In this document: positions 45,097-55,942 of the stretch, piece after piece
How the letters are laid out: each line of letters begins with the position of its first letter
Numbering within the stretch: the first letter of the stretch is position 1
Source: Patellaria atrata CBS 101060
Taxonomy: Eukaryota; Ascomycota; Dothideomycetes; Patellariales; Patellariaceae
Reading direction: 5' to 3'
Assembly (NCBI GenBank): GCA_010093705.1
Contig: MU006091.1
Location: 610,702 to 674,701, forward strand
Length of the DNA: 64,000 nt
Translations under genes and position numbers: made by a program
Notes under the pieces: generated by a model
Database searches by the model: none
The model's input: the letters and a program-made list of their open reading frames with translations, nothing else
What the model was told of the DNA's origin: nothing

Positions 45097-46689
45097 TCAG
45101 TCAGTTCCCCTAGCTTTCGACTCCATCCATCTGCTTGCGCGATCACTCGGCATCTCTATAACCCTATGAAAGAGATCTGCGGCCCATATTGCTGTCGGAA
45201 ATAAAATGCACCAGCCCACCATCCAGCCCACAGCAAAGCCAAAATCACTGTGATATCCGCCGGTCAAGTCCCAGATGGTCGGCATAATGCTATAGCCCAG
45301 AGAATGCAGAATGGGTCCGTGCACAATATAAAATGAAAATGAGATTTTGCCCATATATTGCGGAATCTTGCTAAGAAACGGTTTCCTAAGCGTTGTGGAG
45401 TGGTTGATCGCACACATGACCATGAAGCCGCCAACAGTATGCCAGAATCGGCGGGGAATGCGGTATCCCCACGGTGTCATAGCGATGAGGGTCCTGTAAC
45501 CGGGTGTTTTGTGAGGTTTCTCGTCCGGACAGGAGAGACAGTATAGCCCCATGATAAAAACAAGAAACCATCGCCACTTCGACGACCCAGCAATAGTAGG
45601 TTTTTCGGAGCTGCTTAGGGAACGAGTTGGGAGGCTAGGATCGTCTGATGTAGATGCGGAAGGTGAGGATATGCTAAGGAGCTGATCTACCTCTGCTGTG
45701 ACAAAACCGGAAAGGAAGAGGACAAGTTCCCATCTATCCCAACGGATGCAGAATATAATCAAGGCGGAAACGATGCTAATGCGGTAAGCGGGTCGAGCCC
45801 TCGCGGTGGCAATGATGGCTAAGTAAAGAACCATACAGCTTCGGAACTCCAACGGAACAGTCCAAAGATGTGGATCGTAGACGTTGAAAGAAAGATCCCA
45901 ATTCCACGGACTACACCAGGTGGAGACTGTAGCAAACCAGTCCGCAAACTGGCTTCCAAAGGTCTTCAAGATCGGGGGATGTTCCTCATTCATTCCCTTT
46001 ATAGTCCTCCCATCATGCCTTACCTCCGTTGCATATGTAAAGCAGCCCAGCTGCACAGCGAGCATGACCAAAAAAGTGCTGCAGATGGTAGGGAGGTAGA
46101 GGCGGGGTCCCCGGCGGAAGAGGGAGGAGGAGCAGTTACTCAAAAGTTCGTCGTATCGTCGTTCGCGAATAAGTTTCAGCGGCTTGATCGAAAGAACATA
46201 GCCCGAAATAACAAAGAAGACAGTAACCATTGCGCGACCGCTAGTTATGAGTCGTAGAAATGGTAGTTGGTGGATCCATGTGTAATCTCTTCCCTCAATT
46301 TCAACGCCATAGCCGTAAAAGGGTATCTTAGAATAGGTAAACAAGAAATGAAAATTGAAAACGAATATACAAGCAATTCCTCTTAGGCCATCTAGAGCTG
46401 CTAATCCACGGGGTGGTCGTGCTGAGCCAGTGCTTCGATCAAAGTATCGGTCTCGCATGAAGCTGGGTAAAAGTGATAGCCACACCCCTCTCCAATCCAG
46501 TGGTCGTGCTATGGAAGAGGTTTTGTTCTGTAAAATAGCGATTGGGACATCATCGTCGCGCTGGATCTGGTTTCCAGTCAGGAGATGTAGCGACTGTTCC
46601 TCGGCAACATTAGAGGGTTGTTCGATCATCATCAGGACTCGCTGTATGAGAGATGAACATAGCAAACGAGCGGGAATCTGTTTAGACAT
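45097..46689 (-). CDS. Acyltransferase-3 family membrane protein
   Basis: One exon, 530 residues. The acyltransferase-3 family moves acyl groups onto sugars, antibiotics or lipids at a membrane. Signatures: residues about 95-112 LAALDGLRGIACIFVFNFHF, with the catalytic-region His; RAMVTVFFVISGYVLS; the FRRGPRLYLP loop; PHLWTVPLEFRSCMVLYL; and near the end MGKISFSFYIVHGPIL. About ten membrane helices are visible. A Ser/Thr-rich loop near residues 350-375 is variable. Fungal members of this type (often near secondary metabolite genes or free-standing) have unknown substrates; nothing beside it suggests one. Length is normal. Confidence 0.9.
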   Translation of the reverse strand: MSKQIPARLLCSSLIQRVLMMIEQPSNVAEEQSLHLLTGNQIQRDDDVPIAILQNKTSSIARPLDWRGVWLSLLPSFMRDRYFDRSTGSARPPRGLAALDGLRGIACIFVFNFHFLFTYSKIPFYGYGVEIEGRDYTWIHQLPFLRLITSGRAMVTVFFVISGYVLSIKPLKLIRERRYDELLSNCSSSLFRRGPRLYLPTICSTFLVMLAVQLGCFTYATEVRHDGRTIKGMNEEHPPILKTFGSQFADWFATVSTWCSPWNWDLSFNVYDPHLWTVPLEFRSCMVLYLAIIATARARPAYRISIVSALIIFCIRWDRWELVLFLSGFVTAEVDQLLSISSPSASTSDDPSLPTRSLSSSEKPTIAGSSKWRWFLVFIMGLYCLSCPDEKPHKTPGYRTLIAMTPWGYRIPRRFWHTVGGFMVMCAINHSTTLRKPFLSKIPQYMGKISFSFYIVHGPILHSLGYSIMPTIWDLTGGYHSDFGFAVGWMVGWCILFPTAIWAADLFHRVIEMPSDRASRWMESKARGTD

Positions 46690-48131
46690 TCAAAAGGGAA
46701 AATAGCAAAGAGAAGGTCCGCATAGTATTCACAGATTCAATACATCCAGGAGAAAGAAATGGAAAATAAGTAGGGGAGGGTTGGTAGTAATATTAAACCA
46801 TAGACCGGGTCGTCTGGTTTTGATAGAGGCGCGCACATGTGGATGGAGGGATTCCTGTATGGAGTCTCGGCGATTCTGCAAAATAAGGTTTTCCCTGAAT
46901 TTGCGAAACAATTCTGGTGCTGTAACAGTGGAGCGCTCTCCCGATATCGATAACGCTGAACAAATAGGATTTACCCCTATGAGCAACTATGTATTCTTCT
47001 TTTTCCAGCTTTAACTTGCTAAGGAAAATGATTCGCATCTTTTAACACTAGGCAAGAAGCGGTGGCCTTGGCCTCATTTGGGCAAGGAGACGGGCGGGAA
47101 GAATAGGGGCTGTCTATCAAAACCTCTACCTACTTCTGGACATTCTACCTCTCCAAAGAATTATTCGAACGTCACAAGAGGAGTAACTATTCAAAATGTA
47201 CAATCATGTTGTGCAACATTCGCTTGATACTCTATGTGACTCCGAGGACCCGGTCCTAAAACTGTACAAGCACGAGCAAACATTATAAACTTCAACAGTT
47301 TCGAGAAGGACCCGGAATAGATCAATAACGTAAGAAGAAGATATTTGATGAAATCTCGAAGGATTCATCGCATAGTTTATCCTATGCTTTGGAAAGACAA
47401 AACATCGCTTTGTTCGACGGAAAGTTAAAGAAAATCCTCAGACGAGAAGTGCAACACAAGTATTGAGCTGATATCTGGAGCGCGTACTAGTGGATGGGAG
47501 AATGCTTATACCATAACACGTAACGCTGCGTACATATTTAATCCATCAGTATATTATGGCGTAAATTGTCAAATGGAATTTTGGAAGTTGTTCCCTTGAT
47601 ACATTGTAGCTGAACAACCATATTGGATTGAATGTGTGTCATACTCTTTTACATTTTTTCATGGTGAAATACAACTAGAATGTTTGACGGCCCCTCCGAG
47701 TTTATACAGAGCTTGTATGATAATCTCACTTGTCGGCGCAATCATTATTCAAGTACCGCACATGGGCGTTCCACGACGCTGTACAGTACAACCGAGAGCA
47801 AGATCAGAGCGCGCTGGTGTCAATCACATGCTGTTATGTGTACGACAAGCGTACAGGAATTCGTGAGTACAACTTTGATTCAGGGGAGATGTTTCTCTTT
47901 CCTCCTTTGTAGGATTTCCACACTAGTAGGTTGCTGTACGCTCGTTGCCCATATATATCGAAATATCCATGCATTGTACAGCCTCCTATCGATACAAGTG
48001 GACGGTAAACCGATAGTTGCGCTATGATAGGGTGCGGGTAGTAAGTTTGTTATCATTTATTTAATCGAGACGGGGGAAGTAAATGATATAAAGTTGATTG
48101 AATACTGATAATAGTTATGGTTAGACTTCAA
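46690..48131. other. 1.4-kb intergenic region
   Basis: Acyltransferase promoter and TRM61 3' flank. GTACAGTAC occurs at 47781-47789. No RNA or protein gene supported. Confidence 0.5.
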
Positions 48132-49774
48132 TCACTTTTTACTGTTCCACTTCCGTCTCGCCTTTTCTTCGTCTTCTGCAGTCCACTCCCTTGGCAAGAC
48201 CGCGAAAACTAGATAAGACGTATGCGTCTTCAGCTCCGGTTCTGTCCTATGTACGAGTCGTCCCTCTTCCCACGCTTTGCTTACCTTCGCTCTCCCAGCG
48301 TTCATGGTCTCTTGGGCCTTCCCATTTTCATCCTTCAAATCCTCCTCTACCTCTACCTTACGCCCGTCTTTCCCCTTCGGGCCCCTTGGGCCTCTTCCCC
48401 CTTTCATCCTCTCTGCCACCCTCTCATCATGAAATTCCTTCCACCGCCCCTCCACCTCCTTCAACCGTGCTACTGCCTCTTCGACAGTGGCGGGACCTCC
48501 CTCGTCCCCTCCGATTCGCTCACGCCTCACTTCGATCTGTTTATGCTGGATTTCCACCATGTCGATGTCGCGCCAGCCTAGGGAGTGGAGCGCAGAAACG
48601 GTGGCGGTGACTTGTTCGATGCATGGACTGAAGGTGCAAAGGTGGGTTGATGTTAGACGGTTCAGGGGAGATACGAAACGCGAGTCGGATGAGGTAGAGA
48701 TTGAAGTGGAGTTAGATGGGGTAGATGCGATGATAGTGATTGATCCGTCAACAGTCGGAGCAGAGGGGTTAGAAAGACGTGGGTTACGTGCCGCGCGGTC
48801 GTGTGCGCGAGCAGTACGGGTGAGGTGTTTGAGCGCAAGCCTGTAATTGAAATAACCTTATATTAGTGATATTGAATTGGGAAGCTGCGACTGGAGGGGA
48901 CTTACCATGGTGCGGGAAGGTCCAGGAATACAGCATTCGCATTCGGTGAAATGGGTGTTTTATCCCCGCCTTCCTCATTTGAAGGTTCGAGACTGAAGCC
49001 TCCGCTATACACGTCCCTATGCGTCACCGTCACAATCCCCTCGAGCCCATGCTCCGCAATCTCGCTGCTTAACTGTTTCGCTCTGTCACTGTGATACTCG
49101 AAACTGCATACTCTTCCGTATTTCCTCTTCCTCTTCTTTTTCTTCCTTTCCCCATCGTCCTCTGCTCCACCATTCTGCACCACTTCCACTGAGGCTGGAT
49201 ACCCACTAAAAACGGCCCTTGCAGCGGCATGCGTGAAGCTCCCACTCCCCGCGCCTGCTTCGATAATAACATCTCCGGGTCGTACGCGCAACCGCTGCAG
49301 GATGTAGCTATAATCCGGTGTGTAGACGACCTGGGTCCTGTGCGGGAGAGCTAAAGTCCACAGTTCGGGCGTAGGCGGGAGGAGATGAGCGAATCCAGCT
49401 ACAGTCTCATGTCCTGCATCGTCATCATCACCATAATTATCTCCTCGGTTATCTTCGCCGCCCGAATTTGGAGCATCTGCGTCACCTCGTTTGCGCTTTT
49501 TATTCTTGTTCTTGTTCGCGGTGGAACTCTTTGATGGCTTCTTAGAGATTGCAGTGGCGGAGATTTGGGTTCCCCAAGGCTGGTTGACAAGCGTAGAGTA
49601 CGGGTAGGAGCCGAACCGGGTATTTATCACTGGATCTACTGCTTCTGAGGTGGAGGAAGTATCGACGGAGGGGAGGAGGAGAGGTTGCAGGAGATCGCGG
49701 CGGAGGTAGAGAAGAGCGAGGCTATTGGGTGCAGAGTGAGTGCCTGGATCGAGGAAGGGGGAGGTTTTGAACAT
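48132..49774 (-). CDS. TRM61: tRNA (adenine-58-N1)-methyltransferase catalytic subunit
   Basis: Two exons on the minus strand, 49774-48906 and 48840-48132, with a 65-nt intron, give 525 residues. Trm61 with Trm6 makes m1A58 in tRNAs, essential for initiator tRNA stability. The methyltransferase core begins FAHLLPPTPELWTLALPHRTQ, continues with VYTPDYSYILQRLRVRPGDV, and has the SAM-binding motif IIEAGAGSGSFTHAAARAV. HRDVYSGGF and FLDLPAPW, the latter joined by splicing to LALKHL, are the later motifs; D-LPAPW is the family's catalytic-site signature. The protein is longer than yeast Trm61 (383) because of a Lys/Asp/Glu-rich insert at about 75-125 (KNKNKKRKRGDAD), which may be a nuclear signal, and a basic loop (KKKKRKRK) near residue 225. 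Confidence 0.94.
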
Positions 49775-50949
49775 GAGTGCGGTTCCGATCTATCTGTATA
49801 TGGGGTCAATTGGAGTCTTGATATTGGATCTTATGCCGCTGTTTGGTGGAGTAGCAAAATTTCCGTAAAGCTTTTAGCTAACCAATCAGAAATGAGAAAT
49901 ATAATATTTCTATCTATCCAATCGGAGTTGACGAATATGAGACTTTATAAATCCAATTCAAGTAGTAGAAGTTCTTACAGGGTTAATATCGGCACGTGAT
50001 GATAAGAGCTCATACCTTTGCCCAAAGGCTCCTACCTTAGCAGTTAGCACTTCCGAGTTAGGAGATAAACCCCTTTTACTCGCAAATCTACCTTGGAATT
50101 TACACCCGTCCCTTGATTACATCTGCTTCGACTATGTAGATTCACGCACAATCATACTACATTTGAATGTTGGATAAAGTCGAGTTCGAGCAGATGGATC
50201 TCATTCACGGCGTGGTTGAATAAGGTAGGTGGTTGTCAACAGATTGTAATAGTCCCAGCCAGCTTCAGTCAACGGTTATACCATACTGTAGCCCTTCCTT
50301 TTAGCTTCTCGTACTCCACGTTGATCGGTGCAGGCATCAGGTTGGACCATGGTCAGGAGAATCGCGTGCCAGCGGTCCGTCCCTTCGCAGCGTCTATCTA
50401 TCATTCTATCTGTTTTCGACCATAAGGTACTAGGACAATTCCAGAGATGAACTACGCTCATTCTAGTAGGAAAAGGCTATTTTGCTCCTCTAATCCAAGC
50501 TTTCCTTACTTCCTCAAGGAACCGGTAGGACAAGCAAACTTTTCATTGTACTTGCTATTATGGATTACCATTCTATGACCGTTGTGCAACCTCAATAGTC
50601 TCTATCGTGCTTTATATCCGTATACTAGAACATGAACGCCACCCTGTTACCAGATATGAAAAACCTCTACCTACACATTAACCTCTTCTTTGTCTCTTGG
50701 CCATCTATTGTGGTTCTCATACATCATGGAGTTCTAAGTAGCCTATCGTGAGATACGAGACCCAGTATTACTCCCATAGGCGCATCGGAATGCAGCAATT
50801 GATAGAATCAACTTCTTCCATGAAGGCTCTATAATCCTTTGTTTCTTTCTCTTCCTTTCAGTCCTCACCCCCAGTCTTGCACATTCATCGTATCATTTTC
50901 TCTTCCCTTATGTGTTTTACCAATCCAAACGTTGGTTGTTCTGGTTGAC
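49775..50949. other. intergenic, divergent promoters
   Basis: Lies between divergent TRM61 and the SAT4-type gene and holds both promoters, including the CCAAT pair above. No other gene supported. Confidence 0.5.
49882..49922. promoter_or_regulatory. paired CCAAT boxes upstream of TRM61
   Basis: CCAATCA at 49882 and CCAATCG at 49918 lie 108 and 144 bases upstream of the TRM61 start, spaced 36 bases. CCAAT bound by the HAP/AnCP complex is a common fungal promoter element. Placement is right; binding is inferred. Confidence 0.4.
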
Positions 50950-52360
50950 ATGTCCGGGAAAAGCTCTGCTAGGGCATCAAACTTCGAGGATGAGTCTTCA
51001 ACGAACATTGGATGGTCACAATGCTTCACACCTGCAATCATATGTACTTTGACTGCAATTCTCGTCCTTCAGCTGAGATGGTATTCACGCCTGGCTCTGG
51101 TGAGGATGGTTGGCTGGGAAGATGCTTTGATAACTTTTGCTATGGTTTGTTTTGTTGGGTACATAAGGTGTACAAACACTAATATACGACAGATTCTGTC
51201 CTTTATATATACAGTCCTTATAGGATGCCGTACGTTACTTCCAAATCGGTTTTATTCTTATATTGTAGAGAGGTGTCTTAGCTGACAGCGTAATAGAGGT
51301 AGGGATAGGGTTCGGAACAATAGACTGGATGAAGGATCCCCATAGGATACAGAAAATGACACAGGTTAGATTATATCCCCAACCAGTCTATTCGTCTCTC
51401 ACAATATTCAGTACCTACTGGCTGGTAATACCCTGTACTCCATCCTCATCAATGTCACCAAAACCTCGATCATCGTGCAATACCTTCGAATCTTCTTTGG
51501 CAAGATATTCCGTATAATCTGCTATACCATCCTCATTATTCTCCTAGCAGCAATGTTATATGGCGTATTCGGGGCCATATTCCTCTGTAACCCCCCACGT
51601 AAGTATTGGATAAATGATCTTCCAGGTCACTGCTCGGACGCGAAAACATACTGGGTCGCATCCGCTTCCATCAACATCATAATGGACTTCGTCATATGGA
51701 TCCTTCCCATGCCGCTCATAAGCCAACTCCACCTCCCACTACGACACAAAGTCGGCCTCATCCTCGTCTTCGCGCTTGGCGGCTTGTATGTCCCCCCTTC
51801 CCACTCCGAAATCCATATCTCTTTCCACTAACCGACTCATGAAAAGCGTCTGCATAGCGAGCATCGTCCGCGTCGCCGTCGTCGTTACCGCCTCCAACTC
51901 CAACAACTTCCTCCGCTCCGGCGTCGCCGCCATAACCTGGTCCGCCGTCGAAGCCAACGTCGGCATCGTCTGCGCCTCGCTCATGGCCATCAAGCCCCTC
52001 ATCATGCGCTTCTTTCCCGGGCTCATGGGATCGCAAAGCCCCTCGAGACACAATCTGCGCGTTAATACGATCGTGGACGAGGAGGCGGATAGTTGGGGGG
52101 CCAGCACGAGAGTGGGGAGTGAAGCTTCGGGGAAGAGGGAGTCGCAGTTGGGGCTGAGCTTTGGAGAGATGGGGGAGGTGGTATCTCCGCCAAGGGAGGT
52201 GTCGATGATGGTGGCGAGACCGAAGTTGGTACATACGGTTACGAGGAGTAGTCGGGGGAGTGGAGGGAGTCAGGGGAGCGGGGGCAGTGGGGGCTTGGTA
52301 GGGGGGACACAGAGGGCCGGCAGTCGGACGCCGGAGCACTTGATTGGGATCGCGTTGTAG
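50950..52360 (+). CDS. SAT4/rhodopsin-type seven-helix membrane protein
   Basis: Proposed exons 50950-51144, 51193-51233, 51289-51364, 51412-51785 and 51847-52360 give 399 residues. Fungal integral membrane proteins of this group have seven helices and unknown function; some carry a CFEM domain and act as receptors, but none is present here. Family marks: WEDALITFAM in helix 2, GTIDWMKDPHRIQKMTQ, YSILINVTKTSIIVQYLRIF, CNPPRKYWINDLPGHC (the conserved Cys pair), then FVIWILPMPLISQLHLPLRHKVGL and ITWSAVEANVGIVCASL. The C-terminal 90 residues are Ser/Gly-rich and cytosolic. The last two introns are well supported. The second intron, with weak donor GTTACT, and the 41-nt exon are the least certain; without them the region between helices 2 and 3 would change. 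Confidence 0.75.
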
Positions 52361-53356
52361 GATGTTGTTGTGAGTGTTAGGGCAAATGTATAATTGCATT
52401 GTACAGCGTTCTTATACTATATATAGTCGCATAATATAATCTCTTTCATGCTCGCAATGGCATGCCAAGTTTTGCTTTAGAGCTCAACAGAAGTCTTCGA
52501 TTTTCAACTTTGGAGCGCCTGGTGTGACTATGAAGGCCTGCTCTAACGTCTAAGGTATAGATATCACTCTCATACATGACTAGTTATGCGAAGTCCGGCC
52601 ATTTAGCAAAGCCGTTCCCTGTGTGATCTGCCGTCGTCTCACAGTCCACTGGTCGAATTCACTCTATACCTTTTGCATAGTCCGGCAGGTTCAGAGGTAA
52701 TACTTGTTATATGAAATTTTACTCTGAGGGTATGGCCCACTATGTAGGTGCTGTTCGCTGCTGGGGTACATCCATTGTTTGGATACGGTCTGATGGATTG
52801 ATAAAGTGCTTTGCTTCAATACAGTATGCTTCCTCTGTACAGTACCCGACACTTCTCCCGTACGGTCAGTAACTCCCGTCGTATGTGGTCGGCTACTTCG
52901 GTACAGTCCGTTTCTTAGGTGCAACTCATTGTTTGAGTAAACTTCAGCCGTCTTATACGGCTGGGTGAGTGTGTACGGTCCGGTCAAAGATGGTCTAGGA
53001 GTGAAAGGAAAGTAAGGTAAGCTATGGCTGCTTGTGAATAGGTAAGAACCTCGTGGCCCGAGGAAATCTCGATGCAGTATGTGGCAGCTTAGTATTCCTC
53101 CTTGTGTTCCATGTTTTGCGTGCATTACGACCTGAAGCACTACGTGCAACCGCTGCGGTAGAGTCCAGATGTCTCTTTCCGAAGCTGTACGCTTGCGCCA
53201 GGAAGAGTCTCCTACTATGTTATATATATAGTGTGAATCTACCAAGGGTCAGAAGGTTGATCAGCCCTGAGTTGTGTATGGTAAGTGCAGTATAGGGCAT
53301 AGGACCAAGATATCTCCCTTCGGAAATCATTATTGAGGATGGAGAATAACGTCGGT
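52361..53356. other. intergenic
   Basis: No supported gene. GTACAGTAC occurs at 52837-52845 in a stretch with several more TACGG and GTACA elements. The minus-strand 184-codon frame at 52691-53245 has no family signature. Confidence 0.45.
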
Positions 53357-53791
53357 CTATTCGGAGATGAACCCCATCGCCTTCTTCCACCAACTATGAA
53401 TCCCTAGGCTATCCATCTTCGCAGCAAATGACCTTACTGTTTCGATCTCATAGCAGCCCACCGTTCGTATAGAATCCTGAAGCTCTGCTGCTACTGTTCT
53501 CTCGACAGGTGCTGGACGAGCAACGAGCTGATAGTCCTTATATCTTAACCTCTACATATATTAGGTATGAAAGCGTAACTGTTAGATGATGGTACCTACC
53601 TGTACAGTATTAACCCACTGGTCTACGCTTTCTTTCTCTCCTTCGCAGTACATGATGCCTGGACTTCCCCCACTTCGGAGAAGTACGAAGCAGTTATAGT
53701 TATCTGCAGCTTTTCTAAGTTTAGCTACCTTCTTACGTGACGTGATATGATGGGTTTTGATTAACGCGTTGAATGCTCTTAATGATGACAT
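53357..53791 (-). CDS. Small two-exon protein resembling RWDD2/DUF1115 C-terminal domain
   Basis: Two exons on the minus strand, 53791-53600 and 53551-53357, with a 48-nt intron (gtaggt..tgtag), give 128 residues. Exon 2 has no start codon, so the gene is easily missed. The first part, IKTHHITSRKKVAKLRKAA then NYNCFVLLRSGGSPGIMYCE, resembles the DUF1115 region that follows RWD domains in RWDD2-type proteins (a strand-rich SGGxPGIxxxEG core). Exon 2 continues RLRYKDYQLVARPAPVERT and ends MDSLGIHSWWKKAMGFISE, which looks like a helical close to the domain. The splice join is in frame and gives a compact domain-sized protein with no disordered tails. The RWD half is absent. Domain assignment is by eye; function unknown. 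Confidence 0.75.
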
Positions 53792-54157
53792 TTCTCGGCA
53801 ACCACAAAACGTTTACACTTCATGGTGCTACATCAGTGATATGCACCGTGAGATTTCGAACATGAAAGAAAGATGAACTTTGATATTGAGAGAGTGAGAT
53901 TGAGGTTGGAGCAAATTCACATTCTAGATGGTTCTGCCTTCCCTCAGAGCCTTGGTCGAAGCTTGAAACAAGTGGACATCTCTACAGTACCTTACCTACC
54001 TACACCTCAGTACCTTAAGGTAACTCTCTGTTCTCTTACTTTCAACATTGTCCTCCTTCACTAATAATCACTACTTTGAGCTTCAGCAACTACTATATCC
54101 CAAAAAACACCATAATACCGACTCTCTACCGCCTTAGCGCTAAGCTTATCTAGCCAA
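53792..54157. other. intergenic, divergent promoters
   Basis: 366 bases between the small minus-strand gene and SGT1, holding both promoters. A 63-codon plus frame at 53873-54064 is not supported. Confidence 0.5.
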
Positions 54158-55418
54158 ATGGACCAAGCTGCGCGAGGCAGCGCAGCCTTGAGTGCGGGCT
54201 TCTACACCGAAGCTGTCAAACAGTATACCAGCGCGATCTCCCAATCCCCAAAGGCCGTGGACTACTATATCAAACGTAGCACAGCATACCAGCGGACCGG
54301 TGACCATCAATCCAGCTTGAAGGATGCAGAAATCGCAGTAGTACTCGCCATGCAACGTGGTAAACGGGAGCTCATTGTCCAAGCTCAAATACGTCGAGCG
54401 ATTGCCCTCTATGGACTAGGGAAATATGCAGACTGTGTGCACTTAACAAATATTATCAAGGAGCGTGGCACTTCTGATAAGACCGTACACATCTGGTCCT
54501 TGAAGGCTGAACAGAAATTGTCGCCTCTACCATCAGGTGACCCGGCGTTCGAGGTTTCTATTTCGGAAATACCGGACGTAGAAGTACCCAGCGCAGAGTC
54601 CGTCAAGATTGCAACTCCATTAGATACTGACAAGGTTAATCAGGAACAAAGAGCACAGGGAGCTGTCAGCGTAGGAGCCCAAACACCGGCAGATAAGATC
54701 AAGCATGACTGGTATCAAAATGCTGAGTATATCTACGTCTCTATAATGGCGAAGGGTGTACCCAAGGATGAGACAACCGTAGATATTCAGGACGAATCCG
54801 TGAGTACTCTGAGACAAGATAACGTCATAGTATGCTAACAACCCGTAGCTCAATGTGTCATTCCCTATTGCCAGTGGATCAAACTTCAACTTCTCTTTGG
54901 ATCCTCTCTTTGCTACTATTGACGCTTCAAAGTCCTCTTTCAAGATTGTCTCTACGAAAATCGAAATCACACTGAAGAAAGTAACGCCAGCTAAATGGTC
55001 AAAACTTGAAAGTACGCAACACATTACAACCTCAGATCCAGGTCAGGGCCCTAGCGATCAGAGTATTCTAGCGCCGATCCAGAACCATCGGCAAGCCGCA
55101 CCCTCTTATCCGACCTCATCGCGAACAGGACCGAAGAATTGGGACAAGCTTGCAGATGATTTGACTAAAGGTCCTAAGAAGGAAACTGAGGACAGCAAGA
55201 ATAGCATGGATGATTTTGATGATGAAGAAGGTGATCCGGTAAATGGCTTCTTTAAGAAGCTCTATGCAGGAGCTGACCCTGATACCCGTCGTGCAATGAT
55301 GAAGAGCTATCAAGAAAGCAATGGCACAGCTCTCAGCACGAACTGGGAGGAAGTCAAGAAAGCACCTGTGGAGACAACTCCGCCTGATGGTATGGAGGCC
55401 AAGCCATGGGGCACATAG
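54158..55418 (+). CDS. SGT1: Sgt1 co-chaperone (TPR-CS-SGS)
   Basis: Two exons, 54158-54799 and 54849-55418, with a 49-nt intron, give 403 residues. Sgt1 works with Hsp90 in assembling SCF ubiquitin ligases and the CBF3 kinetochore complex. TPR helices cover about residues 1-115 (GSAALSAGFYTEAVKQYTSA, YYIKRSTAYQRTGDHQSSLK, RRAIALYGLGKYADCVHLT). The CS domain starts near 190 with IKHDWYQNAEYIYVSIMAKG and runs across the splice (VDIQDES-LNVSFPIASG) to KIEITLKKVTPAKWSKLE. The SGS domain ends the protein: NWDKLADDLTKG, DPVNGFFKKLYAGADPDTRR, AMMKSYQESNGTALSTNWEE. Every module is present and of normal length. Confidence 0.96.
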
Positions 55419-55942
55419 GGGTAATACCCCTCTCATATTCCTTGAAGCGGTGGAACTCGGTGTTTAAAAAGGGTATGTTTATCTGGGTGCATTAGCGAGC
55501 ATTGGGCCGGAATTCTGAGGTTTTGAGTTTTGCGGATTCTACCATTAGGACTTTGCTGGATCGATGGTATATCATAAGGGTCTTGTTATATGAATAGTTC
55601 GGTTTCCATGGAACCAATGGGAGGGTAGAGTAAACAGCAGAGACTCCCCGGTGGCCGTCGGATCCGATCACCGACCACTCATTATTCAGCTATATGTCAT
55701 TACAAACCAACTTTAATGAATTTCGGTGTTCAAAAGTCGATTTTAGAAGCGAATATACTTATGACTTCTACGCATAAAGTAGTTTCTGAATAACAGGTGA
55801 CGCAAATTGTAAGATGCCTAGTTCTAGTTCGTTACCGATTCTTACGTCAACGAAGTCCCTAGTGGGTGAATGAAAGAGAGTTCAACACCATCAACACCAG
55901 TATAAAGCGACAGGATCCAGATGGATAGCTCGCTCAAGGCGT
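55419..55942. other. intergenic
   Basis: Tandem spacer with SGT1 3' end and promoter of the next gene; no gene seen. Confidence 0.5.
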
